NCBI GenBank assembly: GCA_903926075.1
Contig: CAIYHQ010000111.1
Coordinates: 1 to 64,000 of the forward strand
From: an uncultured Methanomicrobiales archaeon
GTDB lineage: Archaea; Halobacteriota; Methanomicrobia; Methanomicrobiales; Methanospirillaceae
DNA: 64,000 bases
Direction of reading: 5' to 3'
The translations under genes were made by a program, and so were the position numbers. The notes beneath the pieces were generated by a model that searched no databases, was not told the DNA's origin, and worked only from the letters and a program-made list of their open reading frames with translations. This document shows positions 7,094 to 16,636 of this stretch, in pieces. Positions within the stretch are counted from its first letter, which is position 1. Every line of letters begins with the position of its first letter.

Positions 7094-8251
7094 ATGAGTT
7101 TTGTCAGAAAAGTACTTGGTGCGTTATCTCCGGAAGAGATAGTTGATGAGGTCAGTCGCTTCATGGAGCAGCGGGCTTTTATCGACGCAATTCAAATAAT
7201 TGAAGAATCACTGATAAAGTACCCGGAAAATAATAAAATACTCATAGCAAAAGCCCAGGTTCTATTAGCTCTGGATAAACTCGATGAGGCATATATTACC
7301 ATATACCGCGTTATCAGAAAAGATAACCAGAACACAAAGGGTTGGAACCTTCTTGGTCGTATTCTCAGGGCACGCGGGAATTTTTTGGAAGCGCAGAAAT
7401 GTTTTGACAAAGTAATAAAGATAGACCCTGATAACTCCGATGCATGGAGAAATAAGGGTCTGATTTATTATAACCTCGGTAAAAATTCACTAGCTCTCGA
7501 GTGTTTTAAAAAAGACACCAGGATCTCAATTTTCAATGCAAGAGAATGGCTGACAAAAGCTACAATTCTTGCAAAAGAAAAGTCCTATGTTGCATCAATT
7601 GAAGCATATCAAAAATATCTCTCTTTCATTTCTGATGATGCTCCTGTATGGCTTATGTTAAGTGAATTATTACGAATAGAAAATTATCTGACCGATGCAC
7701 TCAATTGCTGCGAAAAAGCCCTCCAGATTGATTATAACAATAAAATCGCGTGGTACCAGAAAGGACTTGCGCTTTCACGGATGAGACAGATTAAAAAGGC
7801 GGTTAGGGCATTTGACCGGGCACTTGAAATTGAGCCTTCTGATGCACGTATCTGGAAAGCAAGAGCGAGAACCCTTGAATCAGACAAACAGTATGAGGAA
7901 GCACTTTATTCCTATGAACAGTCACATACGCATAATCCAAAAGATATAGAGACAATTCTTGCGATATCTCAAAGATATGAAAAAAATGAGGAATATTTGA
8001 ATGCAATAGATTATTATAAAAAATATCTCGTTTTAAAACCAACTGATGGACATATATGGTATGTAACAGGTATATGCTGCGAAAAATTAGGTAGTTATAA
8101 GGCAGCAATCAGTTTCTTTGAACATTCAGTAGGGATAGATCACTCAAATGCCGATGCCTGGCACCACATGGGTCAGATGTACCAGAACCTGGGGGAGATG
8201 GAAAAAGGAGAAGATTGTTTCAGGAGAGCAAGGAGTTCACTCCTCCACTAA
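7094..8251 (+). CDS. Tetratricopeptide repeat protein
   Basis: A 385-residue soluble protein made almost entirely of TPR units (about ten 34-residue repeats from residue ~20). Examples are KGWNLLGRILRARGNFLEAQ, AWRNKGLIYYNLGKNSLALE, AWYQKGLALSRMRQIKKAVR and the final AWHHMGQMYQNLGEMEKGE. There is no signal peptide or membrane segment. TPR arrays are protein-binding scaffolds and the partner is unknown. The ATG at 7094 is preceded by AT-rich promoter-like DNA (TTATTTATTTAAAC near 7028-7042). It is convergent with the second TPR gene, with 29 bases between them. Confidence 0.85.
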   Translation: MSFVRKVLGALSPEEIVDEVSRFMEQRAFIDAIQIIEESLIKYPENNKILIAKAQVLLALDKLDEAYITIYRVIRKDNQNTKGWNLLGRILRARGNFLEAQKCFDKVIKIDPDNSDAWRNKGLIYYNLGKNSLALECFKKDTRISIFNAREWLTKATILAKEKSYVASIEAYQKYLSFISDDAPVWLMLSELLRIENYLTDALNCCEKALQIDYNNKIAWYQKGLALSRMRQIKKAVRAFDRALEIEPSDARIWKARARTLESDKQYEEALYSYEQSHTHNPKDIETILAISQRYEKNEEYLNAIDYYKKYLVLKPTDGHIWYVTGICCEKLGSYKAAISFFEHSVGIDHSNADAWHHMGQMYQNLGEMEKGEDCFRRARSSLLH

Positions 8252-8280
8252 AACACATCTCTCAAATAGACGTTATAACA

Positions 8281-9065
8281 TTAGTTCGTTGTAATAATAT
8301 CAATGAAATTTCCTTTTTTGATGTTCCCTGTCAACCTCTCTGCTACTGTAATTGCAAGGGCTGGATTATATGTCCGTGCTTTTTCATATGAATCTACAGC
8401 TTTTTTATAATCTTCAACGTACACTTCATTTACCTTTTCAGCTGCGGATTTATCGTTTGAATTTTCATATTGATCTATAAGTTTCTTATAATTTGAAAGC
8501 CCATCGTTTGATTTCCCAAGATATGCATCGCCTTTAAGGAGCCAGACTAGTGCATTTTTCGGATTTTTGGCAAGGACCCTGTCACAGATCTCAATTGTTT
8601 CACTAAATCTCCCTTGAGAGCATAAAATTGAGGCTTTTCGAATAAGGGCATCTGTATTTTCTGGGTCGATTGCAAGAGCGGCAGAATATTTTTCCTGAGC
8701 GGACGTGATATCGCCTTTTTTATAATAAATATCGCCCTCTGATATAATTGGTCCAACCTTCCCTGGATTTTTTTCTGACACTTCCTGGGAAATTTTCAAA
8801 GCTTCATCCTGCCTTCCCAGTTGTTCAAGGGCCAGATCTTTCATCTTGATAGCGTGCTCGTCATCAGATTTCAGGGAGAGTGCCTTGTTGTAAAAAATCA
8901 GGGAGTCATTATACCGGTTCAACCCGACAAGAATATCACCTCCGGCTGAACTACCTGCCTGAACAAATGAAGCTCATAGGGAGGAGTATTATTAAAAATT
9001 GCACTTCCACAAATAAAGAGAACACCAAGGAATAATAGAATAAATATAATTGAAAGGATTTTCAT
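8281..9065 (-). pseudogene. Secreted or anchored TPR protein with a frameshift
   Basis: The 3' part (8281-8922 and upstream in the same frame to ~8973) encodes ~230 residues of TPR repeats such as DEHAIKMKDLALEQLGRQDE and DALIRKASILCSQGRFSETI. An ATG at 9065 starts a signal-peptide-like N-terminus (MKILSIIFILLFLGVLFICG...) in another frame. Restoring one base near 8974-8977 joins them as NNTPPYE + ASFVQAGSSAGGDILVGLNR, a natural junction. The TTG at 8922 is unlikely to be the true start because it cuts inside a repeat. Either a recent frameshift or a base-call error. The intact product would be an ~260-residue exported TPR protein. Confidence 0.6.
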
Positions 9066-9126
9066 TTACTGTTCATTATTTTATTTTTATGATTAAAAAT
9101 ATTATTAATTGATTAATAGTGTATCC

Positions 9127-10011
9127 TTAATAAGTAAGTCCCTTTGAAAATACCTGACGCATATGAATAACCAGGCTTATAAGCTGATCACGCCGGTTTC
9201 TGAGAGGCACAACTTTCATCATCACAATTCTTCGGTTCCCATTCTTTGAAAATAGAGTCATCTGTTTCGATAGTGCAGTAACAAAGCCTTCTCGAACACC
9301 ATTCCAGAGGTCATCCTCCATTTTGTGTCCTGAAACACCATCGCTCATTGAAAAGATTTCATGAATCTGGTGAAGGAGAGATTCTTTGTAAGAATATTCA
9401 GAAAGGTATTCCGCAAAAGGATTCATAAAGAGAATTCTGCCTTTCATATCGAGAAGCACGAAACCTTCATCAATATGTATCAGTCTCTGAAGGTCTCTTT
9501 TTGTGAGTCCGATAGTCTCGCCGGCCTGAGTAGATGAAGAGGCAATAAATGCGCTCAAAGCGAGTTCAACTGTTCCATAGATCTGCATCTCGGAACAGGG
9601 CAGCACAATGCAGCCAAAGGCATCAGCAACTTTTGCCCTTTCAATAGTCTCTCTCGTTGTCTCTGTATCGAGACCTTTCACGATAAAAATAACCGGCCTG
9701 TTGAATGCATGGAAAATATAGGTTGCCGTCGATATTCCACCCATTATCCCCTTGAGTTTAAGGTCGATTAATGTTATATCGGGTGCTGACTCTACAACAC
9801 TTTTAAGTGAAGTTTCCCCTGTACTGATAACCCCGAGAACATTGTATCCTAAATTTTTAAGGAGGTTTTTTAGTGACTGGCCTGTCTCATTTTCAGATTC
9901 GACAATAAGCACACTTGTTTTCACTTCTGCAGCGGTTCGCTGAATGCTCTTTTGAAAACCTTTAATCATGCTTCCGTATTCAGGGTTATTTTGTTCAGCC
10001 ATTGTAATCAC
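9127..10011 (-). CDS. Response-regulator receiver + PAS protein
   Basis: A 294-residue protein. Residues ~33-150 form a CheY-like receiver (SVLIVESENETGQSLKNLLK; phosphoacceptor Asp in ITLIDLKLKG). The usual acidic pair is Glu-Glu (VESENE) rather than Asp-Asp. The Lys of the motif near strand 5 is not obvious (IVLPCSE), so phosphorylation chemistry may be weakened. Residues ~175-285 are a PAS domain (EGFVLLDMKGRILFMNPFAE ... VVPLRNRRDQLISLVIHMRQ). No kinase, DNA-binding or enzyme output domain is present. Such REC-PAS proteins are common in methanogens and relay signals through protein contacts. Confidence 0.85.
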   Translation of the reverse strand: MITMAEQNNPEYGSMIKGFQKSIQRTAAEVKTSVLIVESENETGQSLKNLLKNLGYNVLGVISTGETSLKSVVESAPDITLIDLKLKGIMGGISTATYIFHAFNRPVIFIVKGLDTETTRETIERAKVADAFGCIVLPCSEMQIYGTVELALSAFIASSSTQAGETIGLTKRDLQRLIHIDEGFVLLDMKGRILFMNPFAEYLSEYSYKESLLHQIHEIFSMSDGVSGHKMEDDLWNGVREGFVTALSKQMTLFSKNGNRRIVMMKVVPLRNRRDQLISLVIHMRQVFSKGLTY

Positions 10012-10244
10012 CCGACCGGATATTCCTTGTGCTTTTTATAAAATACATAAGCAGGAGAATTATTAGTTATATTTTATGGTAATAATTCAATTATAGTGTA
10101 TTATAACTTTTCTCATAATCAGGTATTGTTTAAAAGAATCGGTTCAATTTCGCCACATGTCATTGTAATGGGCCTGTCATTCAGGAAGTACAGATCCTCA
10201 TAATTAATGTGAGTTATCTGCCTATTCATAATTGGGTTTCTCTG

Positions 10245-11897
10245 ATGTATTTTATCGAATTCGCAGAATGTTGCAAAAGACTTGAAAAAATACGCAGTCG
10301 TCTTGCCATGGTCGAAGTCCTTGCAGAGACTCTCCTTACCCTGCAGGAGATAGAACTTCCTGTTTTTATCAGATTTATTATGGGGAGAATTTTCCCGGAC
10401 TGGAGTCCCAAAAAGATAGGTATCGGTCCGAACCTGCTTTTTGAAGGGCTTGCATATGTAATAGGAAAACAAAAAGAGACGGTAATTGAAGCACTTAACA
10501 GCAAGGGTGACATCGGGACCGCGGTTGAGGAACTTGTGTCAATGAAGGAACAGACTTCATTTTTTTCAGAACAACTCACGCTTCTTGAAGTATACGCTGC
10601 TATGGAAAAAATAGCATCAATAGATGGAAAAGGTTCCCAACGTGAAAAAAATCTGCTCATCCGACGTTTTTTTGGGGCGTCCAGTCCACTTGAAGCCAGG
10701 TATCTCGCCCGGCTTCTGCTTGAGGATTTACGAATTGGTGTTGGAGAAGGGACCATCCGCGATGCCATTGCAAAGGTCTTTGATTTACCGGTTTCTGTGC
10801 TCGATCATGCAATTCAGGTCACTAACGACATCGGTGAAGTGGCTTTTCTAGCGCTGAAAGATCCAAATAGTCTTAATTCTGTAAAAATCACTCTGTTTCA
10901 CCCGGTCAGGATGATGCTTGCACAAGCCGGAGATATTGCCACAGGGATACACGATCACGGAAAAATCTCAGCCGAATATAAATATGACGGCAGCAGGTTT
11001 CAGTTTCATAGGAAAGGTAAAAGTTGCAGGGTTTACTCAAGGAAACTGGAAGACATCACAAGTTCGGTTCCTGATGTGACTGAAATGCTCATGTCTGTAA
11101 CAAGCAGGGATATTATTCTTGATGGAGAAGTTATAGCCGTAAAGGATGGACGCCCACTCCCTTTCCAGACAGTGTTGCGGCGTGTTAGAAGAAAAAACGA
11201 AGTAGAGGCAATTAAAGACTCAATAGAACTAACTCCACTTGTATTTGACATTCTATACCTTGAAGGGAACGATTTAATTTCATTAACTTATGGTGAAAGG
11301 AGGGAAATTCTCCTTAAGGAAGTCAAAAAATATGTTGCTCCTAACATTATCAGTGATGATCCAGCTGAAATTGAAAGATATTATATGAATGGCCTTGACC
11401 AGGGGCATGAAGGAATTATGCTAAAAGTATTGTCTTCTCAATACACCCCAGGAGTTCGAGGAAAGTCCTGGCTCAAGATAAAACCACATGTTGATACACT
11501 AGACCTCGTTGTTACAGGTGCAGACTGGGGCGAAGGAAAAAGAGCCCACGTTTTTGGATCGTTTCATCTTGCCTGCCGTGATAATGACTATCTGATTCCA
11601 ATATCAAAAGTTGCGACTGGATTTTCAGATGAAGAACTCGCCTTACTATATGATGTACTAAAAGACATTGTTGTCTCAACAAAAGGAAAGAGTGTCATCC
11701 TTGAACCGAATCTTGTATTTGAGATAGGATATTCGGAAATACAAAAAAGCCCTAATTACTCAGGTGGCTATGCACTCAGGTTTCCCCGTTTTATTTCTGT
11801 CAGACCTGACAAATCAATCGACGATATTGATACAATCGAAACTATCCTTGACAGATATGACTTCCAGGAACAACACAGGACCGGGTCAAACCAGTAA
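10245..11897 (+). CDS. lig: ATP-dependent DNA ligase
   Basis: A family I archaeal DNA ligase that seals nicks in replication and repair. Motif I is EYKYDGSRF with nucleotidyl Lys246. It is followed by motif III (VFDILYLEG), motif IV (EGIMLK) and motif V (SWLKIKP), with an N-terminal DNA-binding domain at ~1-200 and an OB domain at the end. I place the start at the ATG at 10245 (MYFIEFAECCKRLE, 550 residues), which matches the usual ligase N-terminus. An upstream GTG at 10209 would add 12 atypical residues. Convergent with nreA, with 11 bases between the stops, making a small DNA-repair cluster. Confidence 0.95.
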   Translation: MYFIEFAECCKRLEKIRSRLAMVEVLAETLLTLQEIELPVFIRFIMGRIFPDWSPKKIGIGPNLLFEGLAYVIGKQKETVIEALNSKGDIGTAVEELVSMKEQTSFFSEQLTLLEVYAAMEKIASIDGKGSQREKNLLIRRFFGASSPLEARYLARLLLEDLRIGVGEGTIRDAIAKVFDLPVSVLDHAIQVTNDIGEVAFLALKDPNSLNSVKITLFHPVRMMLAQAGDIATGIHDHGKISAEYKYDGSRFQFHRKGKSCRVYSRKLEDITSSVPDVTEMLMSVTSRDIILDGEVIAVKDGRPLPFQTVLRRVRRKNEVEAIKDSIELTPLVFDILYLEGNDLISLTYGERREILLKEVKKYVAPNIISDDPAEIERYYMNGLDQGHEGIMLKVLSSQYTPGVRGKSWLKIKPHVDTLDLVVTGADWGEGKRAHVFGSFHLACRDNDYLIPISKVATGFSDEELALLYDVLKDIVVSTKGKSVILEPNLVFEIGYSEIQKSPNYSGGYALRFPRFISVRPDKSIDDIDTIETILDRYDFQEQHRTGSNQ

Positions 11898-11908
11898 CGA
11901 ATAACGAA

Positions 11909-13060
11909 TTAAAATCCTATAAAATCTGTGATCTTTTTCTGTCTCGTTAAATCTGACAGGTATTGACTATGTATTCTCCAATCATCATATCCAAGAATCG
12001 ATGAAACGATCTCTTCAGCCTGTTTAACGTTTTCGCATGTTACCGGCATTTTTTTCATTGCAAGTCTTGAAACTTCCCGGATTACCCAGGTCCCCAGCGG
12101 TGCCCAGTATTCAGAAGAAATGCGCCTGATTACAATTACTGTGCCACTGATATGTCGCGGACTAAGGTATTCCGTGACTGCAAGTCTTGCTGAATAATAA
12201 GCACCAGTGATTGGAGAATAATTCTTTTTTATCCCACGTTCGCGATCAGCGACAATAAAATCATTTTCACCATTCCAGAGAGAGTTCCGGCTCCATATTT
12301 CGATCATCTCGAATTTCCATTCACCTGGTATAAGAATGAAAATAATAAGATTTCCATAAAGTTCATGTGAAAATATGGAAATTGTATCGGTTGAAGAATT
12401 TTTTCTTATTGATACTGCAAGTTTCTTTGATATCATATCATCAACTGCAGTAATTGCCCACCTTGTAGGAGTTACTCTCCTTCTCTTTCCTAATAGGCCG
12501 GATGAGAGGAGGGATGTCATTTTGTACGTGTCAATACCAGAACCGTAAAGATAATCCAAAGCCTCAACCGCTTTCAAATCGGTGTCTGAAGTTACCTTGT
12601 CGACCGCTCTCGCGACATGAGCATTCTCAAGGACCTGGAGGTCTTTTAATTCACCAGATAACCCTACCGGGGCCATTATTCCGTCAAATGTCAACCTGAA
12701 AGAGATTGGTTTTGTAAAATCCACATCTACAGGTAGTGGTTTTGAAGATAGAGCAATTTCCTGTAGTTCGGTTATATGCCCAATTTCTTTCGACCTGCCC
12801 CTGATTGTCCTCGATCTGACTGCGACAATATCTTCAATAGAGTATTGCCCATTAATCCAGTCTGGCGGGTGATCATTATCATCTATTAGCAGGGGTCCCG
12901 TGACAACGTCAGGATATCCATAGCTTCCGATAAACACGGATGGTGAATTGCCATGATATTCTTTTTTAAAAGAAAATGGTGCCTTTGCATAAAATCTGCT
13001 CAATATTGGGCACTTCTCAAGGCCGCACAACCCTTTCCCCTTACATTCAGCACAATGCAC
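11909..13060 (-). CDS. nreA: DNA repair protein NreA
   Basis: A 383-residue archaeal Nre protein. The N-terminus has a four-Cys zinc-finger-like element (CAECKGKGLCGLEKC, residues 3-17). The core has the Nre blocks PSVFIGSYGYPDVVTGPLL and YSIEDIVAVRSRTIRGR. The last ten residues, QKKITDFIGF, are a canonical PIP-box (Q-x2-I-x2-F), which is known to tether NreA to PCNA in response to DNA damage. Length fits the family. It overlaps no gene, lies 6 bases downstream of DUF2117, and is convergent with DNA ligase. Nucleic-acid-level activity is not established. Confidence 0.93.
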   Translation of the reverse strand: MHCAECKGKGLCGLEKCPILSRFYAKAPFSFKKEYHGNSPSVFIGSYGYPDVVTGPLLIDDNDHPPDWINGQYSIEDIVAVRSRTIRGRSKEIGHITELQEIALSSKPLPVDVDFTKPISFRLTFDGIMAPVGLSGELKDLQVLENAHVARAVDKVTSDTDLKAVEALDYLYGSGIDTYKMTSLLSSGLLGKRRRVTPTRWAITAVDDMISKKLAVSIRKNSSTDTISIFSHELYGNLIIFILIPGEWKFEMIEIWSRNSLWNGENDFIVADRERGIKKNYSPITGAYYSARLAVTEYLSPRHISGTVIVIRRISSEYWAPLGTWVIREVSRLAMKKMPVTCENVKQAEEIVSSILGYDDWRIHSQYLSDLTRQKKITDFIGF

Positions 13061-13066
13061 TGGGAG

Positions 13067-14086
13067 TTACACCTTTTGAATTACCACTACGCGGTCCCCT
13101 AGTCTTTCAATCTCATCATTAACCCAGCTGTCCCAGTGAACTTCTCCATTTGGAATTCTTGAAATTAATTCCTTACCGATATCATCATCACGTCCTTCTA
13201 TAGATTTTACAATAACTGAGCCCTCTGTAAAGCTTTTTCGAATGATTCCATCTTCATCACCGTCAGTTATGCCAAATACAGGAATTCCAAGGTGTGCGGA
13301 CATATGTCCCGTAACACTCGTAGTATCATCCCCAATTGTAAGAATTCCTGCAACATCGTCACTTATTCTTTCCCAGAACCGATGGCTTTCATGGTCAATT
13401 ACAATGATTTTTCCTGTAATACGGGATCGAGGGCTCTGAACTGGCAATGTCCCCCTTAAAGAACCGGATTTTATCCAGAGTGAGTAAATGTCTGAATTAT
13501 TTGAAATTTTAACTCTCTGCATTCCATGTTCCTTCAATTTCAGGCCAAAAACAGGTATTATTTCATTGTCATTCAGGCGTATTGTTACTTCTTCGGATTC
13601 TGCAATACCTATTATAGTACCATTTACAAAAACAGGTTCACCAGGAAAACAACCCTTAATTATCCGAAATTCAGTAAGAGAAAGATTGGAAACCGGTTTT
13701 GTTATAAGCTTGTATGAGAGGACAAGTGAGAGATACTCTGCAAGATCATAATTTCCTTGTCCCCATAGGTATACTGTACTGTTTGAACATTCTATCTGAA
13801 CAAGTGATTTTTTATCAGTCCTTTGAGCTACACTCTCCCCGAAAATCATTCCGGAATTCACACTCTTCCCCCTGTTGAGAAGGGCAGCATCCCTCCCATA
13901 CCTGTTTAAAAGAACACTGGGGCGCTCATTCGGACAAGGGATTGTAAAACCTGCTTCGAGAGCTGCTGTACGTGCAATTATACCTGCTATAACAACTTGA
14001 GCCGGGCAGGTCTGACCAACTACATTGAGGACATCCCCTTTATCAAAGGCCTCTGGCCCATGAACAATCAGGGTGTACCCTTGCAT
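13067..14086 (-). CDS. DUF2117 family protein (methanogen-conserved)
   Basis: A 339-residue protein beginning MQGYTLIVHGPEAFDKGDVL. The blocks AQVVIAGIIARTAALEAG, PVFGITDGDEDGII and GEVHWDSWVN are what I associate with DUF2117, a family of unknown function largely restricted to methanogens. The N-terminus (IVHGPE.FD.G) and the GITDGDEDGI segment suggest a nucleotide- or phosphate-binding alpha/beta fold, but this is inference. The start overlaps the 3' end of the mannose-1-phosphate guanylyltransferase gene by 19 bases, and nreA follows by 6 bases, so the three are probably co-transcribed. Confidence 0.8.
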   Translation of the reverse strand: MQGYTLIVHGPEAFDKGDVLNVVGQTCPAQVVIAGIIARTAALEAGFTIPCPNERPSVLLNRYGRDAALLNRGKSVNSGMIFGESVAQRTDKKSLVQIECSNSTVYLWGQGNYDLAEYLSLVLSYKLITKPVSNLSLTEFRIIKGCFPGEPVFVNGTIIGIAESEEVTIRLNDNEIIPVFGLKLKEHGMQRVKISNNSDIYSLWIKSGSLRGTLPVQSPRSRITGKIIVIDHESHRFWERISDDVAGILTIGDDTTSVTGHMSAHLGIPVFGITDGDEDGIIRKSFTEGSVIVKSIEGRDDDIGKELISRIPNGEVHWDSWVNDEIERLGDRVVVIQKV

Positions 14087-15465
14087 AGCGGATCATTCCT
14101 GAACTTTGGATCGACTCTGTTAAAGTCGTCCTCGATCCGTACAATGTCATCTTCTTCGAGATATTCACCAATCTGAACTTCGATGACTTCCAGGGGGATT
14201 TTTCCTGAATTCCCAAGTCTGTGGAGAGTTCCAGCCGGCACAAATGTTGACTCACCGTTCCTGAACTGTTGAACGGTTTTATTCAGAGTAACATCTGCCA
14301 TACCACTCACAATAATCCAGTGCTCACTCCGGTGATGGTGCATCTGGAGCGAAAGCTGCACACCTGGTTTGACAGTGACCCTTTTTATGCGGTAAAACCG
14401 AGAACGCTCCAGGTCTGTGTAGGATCCCCAAGGTCTGTGTACCTGGAGATGATAATCGATAACAGGATCATTTTCTGATTTGAAATATTTGACAAGGTCT
14501 CCCACTCTTTCCGTTTCTGATGTATTGCATACAAGCAGAGCATCTCCCGTATCAACAACTGAAAGATTATTTACACCAATAAGAGCGGTTTTTTTACCTG
14601 GGGTATACACATAATTTGAATTAGCATCAATAAAAACGGCATTGCCGGTATTCCCATCCGCATCATGAGGAGCTGCTTCATACAAAGCCCTGAAGTTTCC
14701 AAGGTCGCTCCATGGTGCATGAAGTGGAATTACTCCAACTCTTTTTGAATGCTCTAAAAGACCATAATCAATAGAAATTACGGGTAAACCTTTATAATCA
14801 GGCGGTTTTACATTAAAAGTCCTGAGTAGTTCGGGTTCGTACCTTTCCATTTCTTCCCTAAACATCCTTGTAGAGAAGAAGAACATCCCGCTGTTCCAGA
14901 GAAACCCAGCCCTGACAAATTCTTCTGCCTGTTCTACAGATGGTTTTTCTTTGAACTCATTTACCAAAAATCCTCTTTTCAGCGCATTCCCTGGGTTGAT
15001 ATAACCGTATCCGGTATGAGGAGATTTAGGTATGACGCCAAACGTCACAAGATAGTCATCAGCAATATCGGTTGCAGTTTTTATCTCATCCATCGCATCA
15101 ACAGGAAGAGAGTGGTCGCTTGGAAAAATTGCAGCATATCCTTCCCCTACTCTCTCCTCTATTGTAGTCATGGCCCAGGTTATTGCGGGCAATGTATTTT
15201 TTCCTACACTTTCGATGAGAATATTTTCTTCGTATAATTTTGATTTGATATCTTCTATCTGGTTTTTAACAAGATACTGGTGCGATTCATTTGTTATAAC
15301 GAGAATATGCCGGGTGTCACAAATCCTTAATGCTCTTTTGTATGTTTCCTGGAAGAGGGAGGGCTTATCCATTATAAGAAACTGTTTTGGGTAATAAGTA
15401 CGTGAAAGAGGCCAGAGCCTTGTACCTACTCCTCCGGCTAGGATGACAGAGAAAAGATCAGTCAT
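14068..15465 (-). CDS. manC: Mannose-1-phosphate guanylyltransferase / mannose-6-phosphate isomerase
   Basis: A 465-residue type II bifunctional enzyme that makes GDP-mannose for glycans. The pyrophosphorylase signature GGVGTRLWPLSRTYYPKQFL is at residues ~11-30. The FPSDH and EKPSVEQA blocks and the GYGYINPG substrate loop follow. The C-terminal cupin isomerase domain (from ~320) carries QMHHHRSEHWIIVSG and GESTFVPAGTLHRLGN. It overlaps the DUF2117 gene by 19 bases. The abundance of secreted Asn/Thr-rich proteins elsewhere in the window fits a need for activated mannose, but the link is not shown by sequence. Confidence 0.95.
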   Translation of the reverse strand: MTDLFSVILAGGVGTRLWPLSRTYYPKQFLIMDKPSLFQETYKRALRICDTRHILVITNESHQYLVKNQIEDIKSKLYEENILIESVGKNTLPAITWAMTTIEERVGEGYAAIFPSDHSLPVDAMDEIKTATDIADDYLVTFGVIPKSPHTGYGYINPGNALKRGFLVNEFKEKPSVEQAEEFVRAGFLWNSGMFFFSTRMFREEMERYEPELLRTFNVKPPDYKGLPVISIDYGLLEHSKRVGVIPLHAPWSDLGNFRALYEAAPHDADGNTGNAVFIDANSNYVYTPGKKTALIGVNNLSVVDTGDALLVCNTSETERVGDLVKYFKSENDPVIDYHLQVHRPWGSYTDLERSRFYRIKRVTVKPGVQLSLQMHHHRSEHWIIVSGMADVTLNKTVQQFRNGESTFVPAGTLHRLGNSGKIPLEVIEVQIGEYLEEDDIVRIEDDFNRVDPKFRNDPLCKGTP

Positions 15466-15545
15466 ATTTCTCTACCGGTATTGGAGTGAAAAGATAATAT
15501 TCATTTTGATATGTTTTTTTAAATTTTTTAATAAATGGACTTTGT

Positions 15546-16151
15546 TCAAGGTGATTTGTTTTGAAAAGGTTTTGTTAAATGATTATAATCATCCATACTA
15601 TTTACATTCGTAAAAGAGAGGAATTCCGGGTCTATATCATTCATCAGTTCAACCGGGATATTTTTTACTTTTATCCTGTCGAGATAGTCCCTGAATGAAT
15701 GGTTCTCCATTAATTCCTCTTCTTTTATCAACCGATCACGCAGGTACACTCCATGAAGTGGTTCTATATATCCATTTTCCCATATAGGAATAACCGCCTC
15801 ATACCCGGGCAGAAAAGAAAATAGCCGGTTAATAACTTTTTTGTTTATAAATGGCATATCACAAGCGACTGCAAAGATCTCACTTCCTCTGGCAGCCCTG
15901 GCCCCTGTAATAAGTCCATTGAGCGGTCCCCTGTCAGGAATTTCGTCAAAAATATATCTTATTTGTGGAAAACTGATAAACTTCTCTCCCTGACCTGGAT
16001 CTTTTCCAACAATAAGAATCTCATCAACAATATCATTTAGTGTGGACAATGTCCTATCGATGAACATCTGCCCATCAATTGAGAAGAAATATTTCTCTCT
16101 CCCTTCAGCCCTTCTGGCTTTACCTCCTACAAGAATCACTGCAGATTTCAT
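15546..16151 (-). CDS. mobA: Molybdenum cofactor guanylyltransferase (MobA-like)
   Basis: A nucleotidyltransferase of the MobA class, which adds GMP to molybdopterin for formate dehydrogenase or formylmethanofuran dehydrogenase. It has the N-terminal LVGGKARRAEGREKYFF loop (LAGGxSxRMGxDK type, degenerate), DRGPLNGLITGARAA, the metal-binding VACDMPFIN and the family-typical PLHGVY. I use Met at 16151 (MKSAVILVGG), which opens the first Rossmann strand. An upstream ATG at 16193 would add 14 residues and overlap the ogt stop (ATGA), so coupling cannot be excluded. The loop lacks the usual Ser/Met, so substrate assignment is moderately secure. Confidence 0.82.
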   Translation of the reverse strand: MKSAVILVGGKARRAEGREKYFFSIDGQMFIDRTLSTLNDIVDEILIVGKDPGQGEKFISFPQIRYIFDEIPDRGPLNGLITGARAARGSEIFAVACDMPFINKKVINRLFSFLPGYEAVIPIWENGYIEPLHGVYLRDRLIKEEELMENHSFRDYLDRIKVKNIPVELMNDIDPEFLSFTNVNSMDDYNHLTKPFQNKSP

Positions 16152-16189
16152 AAATTTTTTTTTAAAAAGGAAGCATCCATTTGATAATA

Positions 16190-16636
16190 TCATTTTTGCT
16201 TTTTTGTTCGCCGTTTTTCAAGAGAGAGAAGATCTTCCTTAATTGTAATATCCGGAGTAAACCCTCCTATAGAATTTTTTCCAATAATCCTGTGACATGG
16301 AATCAATAATGGAGTTGGATTTCTTTTTAGTGCCAGTCCCACCAAACGTGGATGAGTCCCTGTAACTCTGGCTATTTCACCATATGTTTCAGTTTTTCCA
16401 TATTCAATTCTTTCCACAGCCTCGTAAATATTAGCAAAAGGGTAATCCGCAGTTGTCCCAATACTCCTGAAATCTCCAAAATTTTCTGAAATTCCAGCAA
16501 GAAAGCGAGAGATTTCAACTGGAACTGAGCCCGGAACCGGCCTTCTCATAAAATTGATACGAAATACCATGTTTTCTTCCCAATGGACATGAACGTGCCA
16601 CAGACCGAATCTGGCTGAACCATTCATCTGTGCCAT
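16190..16636 (-). CDS. ogt: Methylated-DNA--protein-cysteine methyltransferase
   Basis: A 148-residue O6-alkylguanine-DNA alkyltransferase. The suicide motif PCHRIIG (acceptor Cys at ~118) is followed by GGFTPDITIKEDLLSLE. A helix-turn-helix YGEIARVTGTHPRLVGLALK with the arginine finger and the conserved RNPTPLLIPCHR context are intact. The short N-terminal domain is normal for archaeal Ogt. It transfers alkyl groups from guanine to itself, a one-shot repair reaction. The start overlaps the XPD-like helicase 3' end by 13 bases and mobA follows, so it is the middle gene of a three-gene operon. Confidence 0.95.
   Translation of the reverse strand: MAQMNGSARFGLWHVHVHWEENMVFRINFMRRPVPGSVPVEISRFLAGISENFGDFRSIGTTADYPFANIYEAVERIEYGKTETYGEIARVTGTHPRLVGLALKRNPTPLLIPCHRIIGKNSIGGFTPDITIKEDLLSLEKRRTKKQK

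Noticed and set aside
10119-10229. 36-codon minus-strand ORF upstream of the DNA ligase
   Set aside because: It has a tidy composition but no Shine-Dalgarno, and it overlaps the ligase leader. Not supportable as a gene without conservation data.
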